A DNA stretch of 64,000 nt from Guyanagaster necrorhizus (taxonomy: Eukaryota; Basidiomycota; Agaricomycetes; Agaricales; Physalacriaceae): positions 4,233 to 68,232 of the forward strand of contig NW_025064959.1 in the NCBI RefSeq assembly GCF_019112545.1. Direction: 5' to 3'. The notes beneath the pieces are model-generated. The model did not search any database. It was not told the DNA's origin and saw nothing but the letters and a program-made list of their open reading frames with translations. Position numbers and translations under genes: made by a program. Shown here in pieces: positions 9,101-19,559 of the stretch. Numbering within the stretch: position 1 is the first letter of the stretch; each line of letters opens with the position of its first letter.

Positions 9101-10259
9101 TGTCTGGATTGCTTTTGCGATTCCCGGTGAAGAATTCAAGACATGTTTCCACTAGCGAACCAGGTTTGAACATCACGCCAGTGGAAATATCGACGTTGAC
9201 GATCAGACGATTCAAAGCGGGCCTAACCGACTGAAAGTACCCTTGCCAGGCTTCTAACCCTGTATTGGCTAGCGGCGCCGTGATCTTGTCACTATAGAAC
9301 GAGCGCACTCGGAATGGATAGGTTAGAGAGGGCGCCATCCGAATCACAATGTTCAAGGCCTAGAGAATTCGAAGTCACGCCATGTAGTAACAAAAACGAC
9401 GACACCTACTGTAAGAGCAGTAGAGATATTTTCGTCCCACGACTGCTGACCAGCCGTGTACCTGCTAAGCACTCTACGGCCAATCAGTTCTTATCTTACT
9501 CAATAGACGAATGAGAGTTACTCCATGTTAATCTCTCTCGCCTCCGTGACGGTGATCTTGAAATTGGACACGCGAGCCCCTTCCGTCATAGTCACGTTAA
9601 ACTGTGTTCATTAAGATAAATCATACAATTCTATGGGTCAAGAAACGTACCTGGCGAGAATTCCCAGTACCAAAATCCAACCAATGGCTCGTATACAAAT
9701 TCTTCTTCCCATCATACACAGCTGCTTTGATAAAGACATCGGGGTACTGGGCTTGCAGAGCCTCGATTAACTGCATGTTAAAAGCCGCCCGGAGTGTCTT
9801 GTCAATCGCTAGAGAAATCAAAAGTCGTTCGTTCTATAGATTCATGATAGATCTTGAAGATACGAACCCACTAGGAACATGTTAGCCACCGCAACGGAAA
9901 CAAAGAAAAACTTTACCGTCATAGTGGTAAACGGTGATGTCAGGGACATTCATTTCGCATGCATTTACGCGAACTGTAGTTGCCCTACCCGCAGTACCGA
10001 ATCCTGGACGACGAACACCGATGGCCTCTACAACAGCTTAAAGAATCAAACGATAAGGAATTAAAACAACAACAATAGATTTTTTTTCTCTCTAAACATC
10101 ACAGAACTTACATGCAACAGAGACGCTGGGCCCGCCTTGTCGCCCAGCGGCTCCTCCACCTCGTGCGCCACCTCGCCCTCGAGGAGTTCCTCCACGCTGC
10201 TGGGTAGCAGGGTAGGGAGACCCTCCTCGTTGACCGGGTGCCATTCGTGGCGGCGTCAT
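6187..10259 (-). CDS. AGO: Argonaute protein (RNA silencing), many introns
   Basis: Small-RNA-guided silencing protein, read in pieces on the minus strand. Start ATG at 10,259 opens an Arg/Gly-rich tail ([15 protein letters not shown]). The next exon has [14 protein letters not shown] of the N domain. Linker and PAZ follow (9,356-8,841, [19 protein letters not shown]), then linker 2 ([13 protein letters not shown]), MID, and PIWI. PIWI shows [42 protein letters not shown] and YYAHIVCSR, so the Asp-Glu-Asp-His slicer set appears present. The usual RDGVSEG reads PDGVSEG across a splice junction. The last exon gives KRMYFM, the family's normal C-terminus, followed by GTGAGT and then TGA at 6187, so a last short intron is possible. 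I count about a dozen introns of 50-80 bp and see no disruption. It is likely functional and could act against the surrounding transposons (inference). Confidence 0.93.
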
Positions 10260-10588
10260 TTCGATAGTAAATGCAGAGTAGAAAAAAGGCTAGATGACTG
10301 TTTAGGAAGGCAATCCTACGCTGAATCAAATCAAAAAAATGTTCCCTTTATATCTCATAGCTAGCCGCGATGCCGAGAGGAACGTTCAAAGCTACCGGGT
10401 ATAGCCGGCGCTTTGTTCGCTCCGTATCAACCAATCAAGACAGACAGGAACAAGGGTAAGAAGTTGTCGAGGACGATGCATGTGTGTGGTACATGACTTT
10501 AGTGACTCAACAAAGGGATCAAAAATAATATCTGTAGGTCCCTTCATGTGCTATAACTTACAATGACAGACCTTACGCTTTCTATATC
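10260..10588 (-). promoter_or_regulatory. Upstream region of the Argonaute gene
   Basis: No gene is visible. Reading on the minus strand, a TATA-like AGATATAAAGG lies at about 10,343-10,353, some 85-95 bp upstream of the Argonaute ATG. Position fits a core promoter; no other element can be supported. Confidence 0.35.
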
Positions 10589-11160
10589 TCAAGATTCACA
10601 AATTTTGAAGACTGAAGATACGCCGGCAGAAACATGTGCGGTGTGAATGAGGAGATTGATGCAAGGAACCCACGAGAACAATGACACCGCGTCCAAGGGC
10701 AGCTGATATCGGGACTGACCAATAAGCATCGGAGAACAGTATTCTATAACACATAAATGCATCACAACGAGGCAACCACCTACGTAGGAAACCGGCCAAC
10801 AGCCTCGTGTAGCGTCAGGTGAAGATATAGGAATGGTTCTGTGAAAAGGAAGGGCTGCACAAACAAAGCCAACTGCATAGAAGAGAATGCAGATGGTCTG
10901 CTCTGTGGACCTCATGATCAGACGTAGCCCATTCACAGGTTTCCTATCCCCCCGAGAGAGAACATCGTATGGTGCATTTCGCAGACGTAGCGGAGCACCA
11001 GGGGAGGCTATCCGGTGCACCGACAAGTCGAGCCTCGAATTCTATCAAGAACGACAGCGCTGAAAGTAACTTGAAGATGCCAGGTGCCATTCATCTTCGA
11101 GTAAAAATACAGCGAGCCAAGGGGGCCGATATGAGCAGAAGTCAGAGAAGACATGACAGT
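10589..11160 (-). CDS. Hypothetical hydrophobic protein
   Basis: A 145-codon minus-strand frame (10,589-11,026) contains hydrophobic stretches (ICILFYAVGFVCAALPF, YVGGCLVVMHLCVI) that could span membranes. An upstream segment near 11,157-11,010 (ATG, then SSLTSAHIGPLGSLYFYS) might be a first exon. I do not recognise the family, splice sites are uncertain, and it could be a relic of a multi-pass protein like its neighbour at 11.7-12.6 kb. Confidence 0.3.
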
Positions 11161-11709
11161 TGCTGCGTGAAGATACTAGAGAAAATGGATGACAAGCGTG
11201 AGAATAGCAGAGCAATAATAGCAATAGGTATTTTTATCCTGTTGTGTGGAGACCAGATCAATTATTAATGATAGGACGGAAGACAGTCAAGTCGCGGGCG
11301 GGTCGAAAGACAAGCCAGACGATCTTGCCGAGTCATTGAAGACAGTCAAGTAAGTGATGTGCCTCTGTCAGCATACAGTTCCAGCGTGGAGAAACGCTCA
11401 CAGATTGAATAAATATTACGTTCTAAAAGTGCGTTCCCCATCCCTGTTCTATAACCCGACTTCAACAATAGGCCACTGGCCATTAAACTGCCTCGACCCG
11501 ATCCTTACCCCATTCCTTTTCAGGATCTGAATCCCTCTCTGTAAGTCTCTCATCCGACGACGTTGACGCCCCAGAATCTTCATGGATGTCAAAACGCATG
11601 GCGGGGAAACTGCTAGTCGGGTCAAGAGTGCGGTTGAACTCTAGAATTGACCTGGGTGGTTCTTGCCATATCGTCGCGGGCCTTGTACTGCCACATACAA
11701 CTTAGGCAA
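11161..11709. other. Intergenic, no gene recognised
   Basis: CpG content is ordinary. Short frames only; nothing with a recognisable motif. Part is probably the 3' flank of the membrane protein that follows. Confidence 0.4.
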
Positions 11710-12587
11710 CTATAAGTGCAGGGGCCAATCCCTGTAGACGATCTGATCAGATTTCAATGACTCATGCACGAACGGAATTAATCTCACAGTAACGGTAGAT
11801 GTAATAGATATAGGAAAATCGGCATCGAGACCTCCCTGTTTGTAGAATGCCAACGTGACAGTCATGGATACGGCGTACATGGTGCCCGACTCGATCAATG
11901 TACAGATGACCCTGCTGAACATGTAAGACCGATAGGACTGGAGCCGGGTGAGTTTATCCGTTCTGCGATGCACATTCCAAATCCTGAAGACGATAAGCGT
12001 GGTGCAACCAACGGTTACCGCCACCGATATACACATATACGGCAGGAGCCAGTCGATCTGAGCTGCGCTCCATGTGCTCCCTGGTAGCGGCGTCGTCGCT
12101 TGCTGATACATACTGAAGCCAGCGAAAACTAGAATTTACAAGTTAAAAAATGACTAAAATACGGAACGTGCAACCGCATGCCCATCCCGACGATATTGCA
12201 CAGCGAGGGTATCACAGCGACTATCCACTTCTGTTCCCAAACGGTCCAGCAGCACCAAACCTCGACTTCAACTCTTGAAAACATTTTATAAAACGAACTG
12301 ACGGTGACTTACTAGGAAAAAGTCGGCTATGATCATGTTGAGAATAAATGAGACGGAGCTGATAAGCATCCATTTCGGCACATTGAACAGATAATCAAAT
12401 TGTGTCTCGTCCGTTTGGCCATGACTGATGAATGCTCCTTGGACATAGCACGACCGAACTGTCAAGTGCGTGGTGGCGATAAGGTACATTGCAACAATCA
12501 CAGCGCACATAAAGATTTGTGCCCTGTGTTTCTCAGTCCCAGCTAGGACTCACAGGTCAAGACAGTGAAAAACAAAATCACAATCAT
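11710..12587 (-). CDS. Multi-pass membrane protein of basidiomycete type
   Basis: Exons on the minus strand give several hydrophobic helices: MIVILFFTVLTC at the start (12,587), MCAVIVAMYLIATTHL, WMLISSVSFILNMIIADFF, then WEQKWIVAVIPSLCNIVGMG after an intron, WLLPYMCISVAVTVGCTTLI, and a last exon (to 11,710) with SRVICTLIESGTMYAVSMTV. The pattern ADFFL, a short intron, then CW-VWEQKW followed by a helix is common in a large, poorly characterised set of mushroom transmembrane proteins with about seven helices. Function is unknown. The start sits close to the CpG-poor block that begins near 12.84 kb, so an upstream exon could be lost. I see no internal stop in the exons used. Confidence 0.65.
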
Positions 12588-14769
12588 GATATAGCACACC
12601 TATCATCCATAGAGTAAACACAACTACCATAGTGTAAATTCCTAAAAAATAACATCCATGTTAATGAGTGATTATCCTATCTGCAAAAAAAAAAACAGCC
12701 TATGAACCATGCACCAATGACTCCATCATGGTCACATTCAGCATAGTATCGCCGAATTCCAGCTCAAACTCTGGAGAAGACAACATGATGACTGGGGGAG
12801 AGATCCAAGCACTGTAGAAACACAGATACTTCAATTATATCGCCCTCTGTGAGGAATGTGAGAGAGCTTTGCAAGATGGATCTGAGGCAGATGCAGGATA
12901 TTCTGGGAGTGGCACTGGGAAAGGCATGATATCAATTTATACATAGAGGTGAATGTTGCAGACATTTTGCATGCATGCAAGGTGAAAACTGATGCAGCAG
13001 AGTGCTATCCACTGATCACACCCACACCAACACACACACAATGCTTCTTAGTTTATTGGGGGATTGTAATGTGATAAGAGTAGTTATATGGCAAGTACAA
13101 CTGTCTCTTCAATGATTCACTGCATGTGAATAGCAATAGCATTTGTATCACCATCTCAGATCTCTCTAAGTCTCAAGCTTTTTGCTTAAAAACAAGAGGT
13201 GGCAATGAATGTTGCCAGGCCTCAAGGCAAGGGTACTGTAGCTCAATACAATACATCAAAACACTCCCACAAAGCTCTCAAAAGTCCCAAGCAATGCTCA
13301 ATTCAACTCAAAATCCCTAATACACACACTACATGACTCAAAGCTTTCATTCTCTAAGCAAAAACACTTCACAAACACATCCATAAGTGCCAAAGAATTT
13401 AAATCTCTGCACACAAGTTTTCAAACTGGTTGTAGACCCACAGGATTCAAACCTATATGATTCAGAGACACAAAAATGAAATAAAACCCTGTCCACAGAT
13501 CCAAAGGGTTTGAACCTCTGCCACCTGTAATACCTCACATCACAAATACCTCAAAAACTCAAAAGAGTGCCCTCCAGATGCTGCTCTCTTATTCTCAGAC
13601 TAGAGCACAATTCAAAACCTCTTATTAAATTGAATTAGAGTCCTACAGGAACTTTTATGCCTCACACAGTCCTCAGATGTCTCTTAATGACCTCAATAAA
13701 TCATGTATTCTCTCATCTGAAGCTACAAAATCAAATCCAGAGCTGAAGTGCAAGGCCTTCATGCTCAATACAATGCAACTGTGGGAGGTCAGAAACATGT
13801 CTACTACTTTTACAATGCAGTATTTAAATAGGCTACTACTGTACTTGCTAAGAGAAACCTAATATAGTAGTTTCAATGCATGGGACTTCATTCTAGAGTC
13901 TCTTATAAGCTATTTTCACATATGTCACTGTCTGACATGCATATTCTGTTCTGAGTCAGGACTGCACCCTTTGTTTCTATGCAATCTGACATCAGTTAGC
14001 TCTGTTAGTAGGCCTATTCACAGGTCTCTTTACTTTCTTATCTTTTCAGAATTATTCTGTCACTCCCAGGATCTGTTTTAGACCTCCAGGGTTGTCTCTC
14101 ATGTCTGGAGTCAGCCACAATTGTTATGTTCTCCAGCTGAGTGCTCAGATATTCTGTTTTACTCACAACATGTGTTACTTCTGGCATAGAGTATTTCAAT
14201 TAATCCACCTTATAGTTATGTGTCATACATCAGTACTGCATAAAGTTTCATGCAAGATTATGCTTGAAGTTCCACACAAAGATTGTGCTCAGAGTGCCTT
14301 GAAAAGATCATATGTGGAGTCTCTCATGCACAAGGTCATATCCATAGTTCTGCATGATTTCTATTCTTATTGTATAAGCTCTGTGCTATCATCAGTGCAT
14401 TCAGTGTCAAGTACTGAGATATTCTGCACAGTGTGACTCTTTGGTATCATCCTGATGCTAAGTCATGTACTCCACCAATCATCACTCAAGCCTATTATGG
14501 CTAGCCTTTCTTTTATTGTGCTCTACCTCTATTTTGCTTCACATGCTTAGTATGTTACCTTTTTCTTTTTATTTTCTTATCTAATTTTGGATGCTTATCT
14601 TATCTTGGGCACTTTCTCAAAGGGCATTGGAATCTTAGATAATCACAATAGGTGAGATATCATTGTCTTCAGTCACCTCATCCACAGACAATTCCCCATT
14701 GTCATATCTCTAATAATCAGGCAGGATCAGCATCATAACTCAGGATAGTACAATAGGCAGTAGTTATAA

Positions 14770-14965
14770 TTGTAACAGACAGAACAGTATATAAGTAGGA
14801 TAGCTCTCACTGTAGTAGCCCAGCTTCAAGCTATAAGTTTATTCTATACCATTCACACTTGAGCTGATCTGCCCCTAGCCTTGTAGCACTTGCCAGCCTA
14901 GCACAATAGTGGACTCAGACATGACTGTATAAACATGATACAGCATCTATTTATCATGTGTTATT
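14770..14965 (+). repeat. Dispersed repeat, copy A (partner at 31,730-31,920)
   Basis: Shared boxes in order: TATATAAGTAGGATAGCTCT, CTGTAGTAGCCCAGCTT, AGTTTATTCTATACCATTCA, CTTGAGC, CAGACA, and TTTATCATG. The same order occurs at 31,740-31,915 with substitutions. A TATA-like start and the length would suit an LTR fragment, but no boundaries with target duplication were found. Confidence 0.6.
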
Positions 14966-15029
14966 GGTCACATATAACTTGGGCTTAACATATACATTTA
15001 TAGGATCAGCTTGTGTGTGACCTGTGCAT

Positions 15030-15105
15030 TGAGAGAAGCATCTGTTGCATTTCATGGTTCCACCACTGCTCTACATATCTGTTCTGTGTACCACTGATAT
15101 GCAGG
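15030..15105 (+). repeat. Dispersed repeat, CpG-decayed partner of 5,826-5,892
   Basis: Matches the 5.8 kb copy over GCATCTGT, CACCACTGCT and TGTACCAC boxes, with about 10 extra bases and CG replaced by TG or CA. Confidence 0.5.
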
Positions 15106-15269
15106 ATACATGTCCAGCCCTATAATTTATGAATTCTGCATAACACACTAGAATATACTGGTAACTGAGGACTATTAGCCAGTAGAGGACTATGGCTGAG
15201 GCTCTGAGCTGATAGTCATGCTAAGTCAGGTTTGAACTTAGAAAAATTCTGCACTACACTTTGAGAAAT

Positions 15270-15292
15270 ACTAAGTCCAAGTTGGACTTAGT
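15270..15292. repeat. Perfect 11-bp palindrome in a CTAAGTC-rich stretch
   Basis: ACTAAGTCCAA, one G, then TTGGACTTAGT. Further CTAAGTC or GACTTAG words recur between 15,220 and 16,170. Could be ends of miniature elements or binding-site-like sequence; no boundary is evident. Confidence 0.45.
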
Positions 15293-17735
15293 AACAGTAC
15301 CTTAAATGGGGTGAATTCTACATGCCACTAAGACAAGTATATTCTAAGACAGCTAGAGGTATAATACCATAGCCAGTTGTGGAGTGTTGAGTAAAGACAG
15401 CATCATCCAGGAGCAGCAAGAAGAGAGACCTAATGATCTGTGGCTAGCACTCCAAGTTTTGACTCAAATGCCTAAGTCCAAATTTTCTAGATATCAGGTG
15501 ACCTAAGGGACTTAGAATTGAGAGGTATAGAGTGGATAGGACCAGTTGACCAGGCCTGATTGATTGAGCTACTAAGAATAACTCAGAGGATTGAAACTCT
15601 AGGTAGACAGAAAGGAGTTAGATACCCACAGGCACTGTAGGCTTAAAATAAGGCTGTGCAATGGCCAGGCAGGTCTTGGCAGGCATAGGGGAGTCCAGGA
15701 GTGCTGCCATTCCAGAATAATGGTGTGATTCCACTTCAAACAGAAGAAATATTATTTTGACACTTTATTTATAGATTCTGCACCTGTTGTTGATGTATAA
15801 AAGAAGGAAAGGAGGGGAAATAGCAGGCAAGTGATCCACCCCCACATTCAGGCCTTCTAGCCCACTGTAGCTAGTCCCTGGGGCAATGGATTTTGAGTTC
15901 TGCTTTGACTTAGTGCTTTATTTAAGTTGCTTTGTCACTTAGAGAGAATTGGATTGGAATATTAACTGTATTTTGGGTTTTGGATTAATTTGGGTTTCAA
16001 ACTATAAGTGTTTCAGCATCAGAATACAAGTTCTTCAGTTTTGAGGACTGCTAGCCAGCCAAGAGTGCAGCTAGTCAAGCCTAAGTGCTTGATAGACTTA
16101 GTATTTGGGTTTTGGAGTTCATTGGGTTTTAGAATATTCTAAGTTGATTTGGAGCACAATTTGGCATTGATTCTAAGTCCTAATTATACTTAAACATTGC
16201 TATAAACTACTCTCATGAGTATTGCATCTTTGAAAGCAAGATAGAGTTGAATAACCATCTTTATTGACTGTTTCTTTGATTTTACTTAAGACTGCAAGAG
16301 TGCTTCTATTGTACTTGAAACAACCAACCTCAACTGTATTTGGTGATTGTGTATTGAGTGGTTAGGTGTTGGTGTTTGAGAGTTCATTCCTCATTTGCCT
16401 CTCTTAGTTATTTAGCTGTTACCAAGCACATCACTGGCATAGAGATAATAGATATGACTTGCAGAAAAAGTCAGCTGTGATTAACAGCTGATTATATGGC
16501 CTCTTGCCTCAGTTTTTAAACTAATGTACACCAATTCATGATAGCTTTGAGATGATACCCAACTTTCACCTGAATGTTGGTTGTGGAATTTCTATCAGAC
16601 AAGAATCTGTGCAATCCAATGAATCCATTACTTACACTAATGCTAATGTCAACTATGATGGTATTCTCAGTCAGCCATCCATGTAAGTATATCATCCCTG
16701 AGGAACAATATCAAGCTCATGCTGAAAGTAGTGCTAGGTCTTATGAAAGGTATGTAATCCCTGTTTATAGAGCTGCTGCATGCATGCTTAGTTCAAGTCA
16801 AAATTAGATAGAAAAGTAATATCAACCAAAGGAGATGCTACTGGTATGAGTCTCCCTCAAGGCCAAAGATAGGGTGCTTTAGAAGGGAATGGTGGTGGAT
16901 GTTGATAAATGTATCCAGGTAATAGTCACATTGCTTTCAATGCAATGCCTTTTTTGTGCTCAGAGCCTATTTTTTTTTAGATATTCTTGCATTTCTGAAT
17001 TTCTGCTTATCTGTAATTGGTAGAATATATAATATATTGACTTTCATCTAGTATGTTATGTGTAAAAAGACAAACACATTATTTCATAGAAAAATAGGCA
17101 GGGTTGGTGGAAATATGTGATGCAACCCTATTTGGCAAGTGATGGTGAGCCAGTGATTGATCTAGGCACTTGAGGAACTGAGGTAGGCCAACACATTAAA
17201 GAATCAATTTTTATGATAGATCTAGACTATCAATATTTATAGACATGGGAATTTCTAGAAAGGGTCAGAGGCAGACTCTATTGCAAGCAATGTGTGATGG
17301 ACATGATGAGCAAGGTATTTGCTAATTGAAGGGTCACATTACTGGCTGATGGTAGTGATATAACACACTGTTGCATGGTAGGATACATACATTAATACAT
17401 TTTGATTGATGGTTTGGATCCATCATTTAAATATTAAATCGGATGGAGCCCTTGCATCGAGTGCTTTTTAAGTTCAATTTTATAATTTTTTCCGCCATGC
17501 TGATCTATAATAAAATGGACATCAATGTGCGGGAGGTTTGTTATACTGACGAAGCGGAAAAAAATCCGATACCTCGATAGTCTTCCACAACACAGAATGG
17601 AAGAGATAGTGAAATGTAATGCAGAAAAATTATGTCTTTAGAGTTACGATTGAGAGACGTAAGTCAAACGAAATAAAGATTGCGATAGTCTGTAATATAG
17701 TAATATAACGGGAGACAAACCTGGGTGCAACGACC

Positions 17736-18245
17736 TCAACGAGGATAAGTCAAGTCTCCCGTAGAATTCTTCTTCGCCCCGTTCTCAAAATCTTCCATAT
17801 GCTGACTACAGCAGCCTGTCAGAAATTTCACGGAGCGATAGCAGTTCTTATGAGCATCAACATGGTATTGACGCCCATTCGGCGCTGCAAACGCAAAGTC
17901 GATGTACACAACTTGCTTCGGGGATGTCGTAGATTTGATCATCATATTTCTCCGGCTCGAGGTCGCAATGTATTACTTTACCCTCGGAAATTACAGACAT
18001 GCCTCTTAGCGCTGAAATGTACTGAGGAATCATCGGTGACAAAATCTTCAAAATGATGGAGGAGCACTTACGAGCACTTTTGCTATCTCGAACCATTCAG
18101 TATAGGATTTCTAAGGCAAGGGATTATATCGAGGAGTACCCTGGCTCGGATACTTGTCTTGTAGCTGAGCGAGAGTTGTTCCTTCGATATACTCCATGAG
18201 AATCACATGGGTCGACTCACCATTGGGCATTGCGAACTGTGCACA
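17736..18245 (-). pseudogene. Protein kinase-like pseudogene fragment
   Basis: Minus-strand fragments match a small fungal kinase-like fold. They are HVILMEYIEGTTLAQLQ (hinge), an in-frame stop after NPLP near 18,115, SYTEWFEIAKVL, GKVIHCDLEPE (catalytic loop, HxD) near 17,970, and QVVYIDFAFA (metal-binding Asp region) downstream. The catalytic loop should read EPEN followed by MMI, but an extra A in GAGAAATATG shifts the frame there. The N-lobe with the ATP loop is absent: upstream is the T-poor region. One stop, one frameshift and a missing N-lobe make this a broken gene. Confidence 0.7.
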
Positions 18246-18249
18246 GTAA

Positions 18250-19270
18250 ATCAGCAGTACGAAAACTACAAGGTAGAGGCATACCTTATAGAGAGCAAAA
18301 TACGATGGAAAACATAAGCAATGAAAAGCCTAGAACGCGGAGAAAAACAGAATCCCGACCACAACAAGAGCGCGGCGAAACACGGAATCACAGAAAGGAA
18401 CAGCCCACAAAGGTGTCCGCCGCCAAAGAAAAAAACCATAAAAGCAAGGAACAAGAAAAAGACAAAAAGAATCAAAAACAAGCACAACAGCCACAACCCA
18501 AACCTGCAAAAACAGCTATTGAACCGTAGACAGACAAATCACCAACAAAAGACACAAAACGCCTCCGAAGAAAGCGAACAGAAACAACGGACAGAACAGA
18601 GAGACGCAGAGATCGCAGAGACAGGGTAGGAGGATCTAAAAAGGGAAGCCAGGCAAAAACAACACGGAACGACAAGAAGGCGCCAGTCCAGACAACCAAC
18701 TCTACAGAGCAGAAGGAGGAGAAGGCGCAAAACAAAGAGCGAATACAGGCCCCCAATCTTAAGCAAAGCAGACCGAAACAACTCACGGCCCGCCCATCCC
18801 CAAAACGATAAGCAACCAAGCGGGTTCACAAACGGAAGAAACCCCGATCCAGAACCAAGATACAACACGAGACACAACCGAAAGAAGGGCCCCAACAGCC
18901 CACGCCCGAAACAAACGAAGCGGACGGCGAACAAGCAGAAGACGGAGCGAAGGAGAGCAACAGGAAAAAAAAACCCAAAAGAACGTGAGGAGGGCAAGGA
19001 AGAACAAAAAAACGCAATCAACAAACAAAGAGAGCCAGGAAAAAGTCACGCCAGCAATCAGAACGGGAACCCCACGGAAACCCAGACCCGAACAGCACCG
19101 CTCCGCACCATAAGAAGGTCGTCGACAACAACAAGAACACGCAAAAAACAACACACGAGATCGAAAAGACAAAAAGCAAAAGGGGATATAAAACACACAG
19201 ATACACAAAAAAAACGCACAGGAGAGCACAGCAGAAAAGAGACACAGAAAAATATGGACATGAAGAAACG
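18250..19270. other. T-desert: about 1 kb with almost no T on the plus strand
   Basis: By direct count, 18,361-19,260 holds 44 T in 900 bases (4.9%), and 18,862-18,985 has none at all. A, C and G are all common, CpG is retained, and the sequence is not a simple repeat. Because every stop codon needs T on its own strand, or A opposite it, long frames open on both strands here; I regard them as artefacts. It lies between the kinase pseudogene and the F-box gene, whose 3' side faces it. No known feature explains it. Confidence 0.8.
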
Positions 19271-19326
19271 AGTGCACGCTAGAGAATATTGCGCTGAGAT
19301 TCGGAAGGGAGAAACAAAAAGGAACC

Positions 19327-19559
19327 ACACCTTCAACCAGCGCCATAGCCACCTTCCCTACACCAGCGACGTCGACATCGACCTTATCATTCGAGAGAGG
19401 CTTCTTCGGGCTGAAGAATACGTCATCGTCATCGCTATCAGTGAGGACAGAAGCCTGTTCGACCGGTTCTGCCCTAACAAACCTCTGCTCCTTCAACAGG
19501 ACCGGCTTTCTCCGAGGACCATCCTGTCCTCTCTTTTTCACAAAGAGATCGTCATCCAT
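19327..19559 (-). CDS. Acidic short ORF overlapping the F-box stop (uncertain)
   Basis: From ATG at 19,559 the minus strand reads MDDDLFVKKRGQDGPRRK, then TDSDDDDVFFSPKKPLSND, about 75-80 residues before the frame enters the T-desert. It has basic and acidic clusters that look like a disordered nuclear region. Its ATG overlaps the F-box TGA (GATGGATGA) in another frame. It may be a separate gene's first exon or the true C-terminus of the F-box gene reached through an intron or a length change in the C-run just upstream. Confidence 0.35.

Larger units (their letters stand above)
12842..17439. repeat. CpG-free repeat block (about 4.6 kb)
   Basis: Reading line by line I found no CG dinucleotide between 12,843 and 17,439, while both flanks have normal CpG. 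Frames are short and without domains (for example 14,092-14,436). It contains two dispersed repeats shared with other blocks and a CTAAGTC palindrome. Interpreted as several old transposons fully eroded at CpG. Confidence 0.65.

Noticed and set aside
10108..10364. Frames on both strands over the Argonaute N-terminus
   Set aside because: Shadows of the RGG-rich first exon; the frame with [13 protein letters not shown] connects properly to the next Argonaute exon.
18230..19250. Many long overlapping frames on both strands (for example 18,539-19,024 and 18,783-19,559 minus, 18,321-18,629 plus)
   Set aside because: Stop codons cannot arise where T is almost absent, so frames stay open by composition alone. 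They are low-complexity and mutually overlapping.
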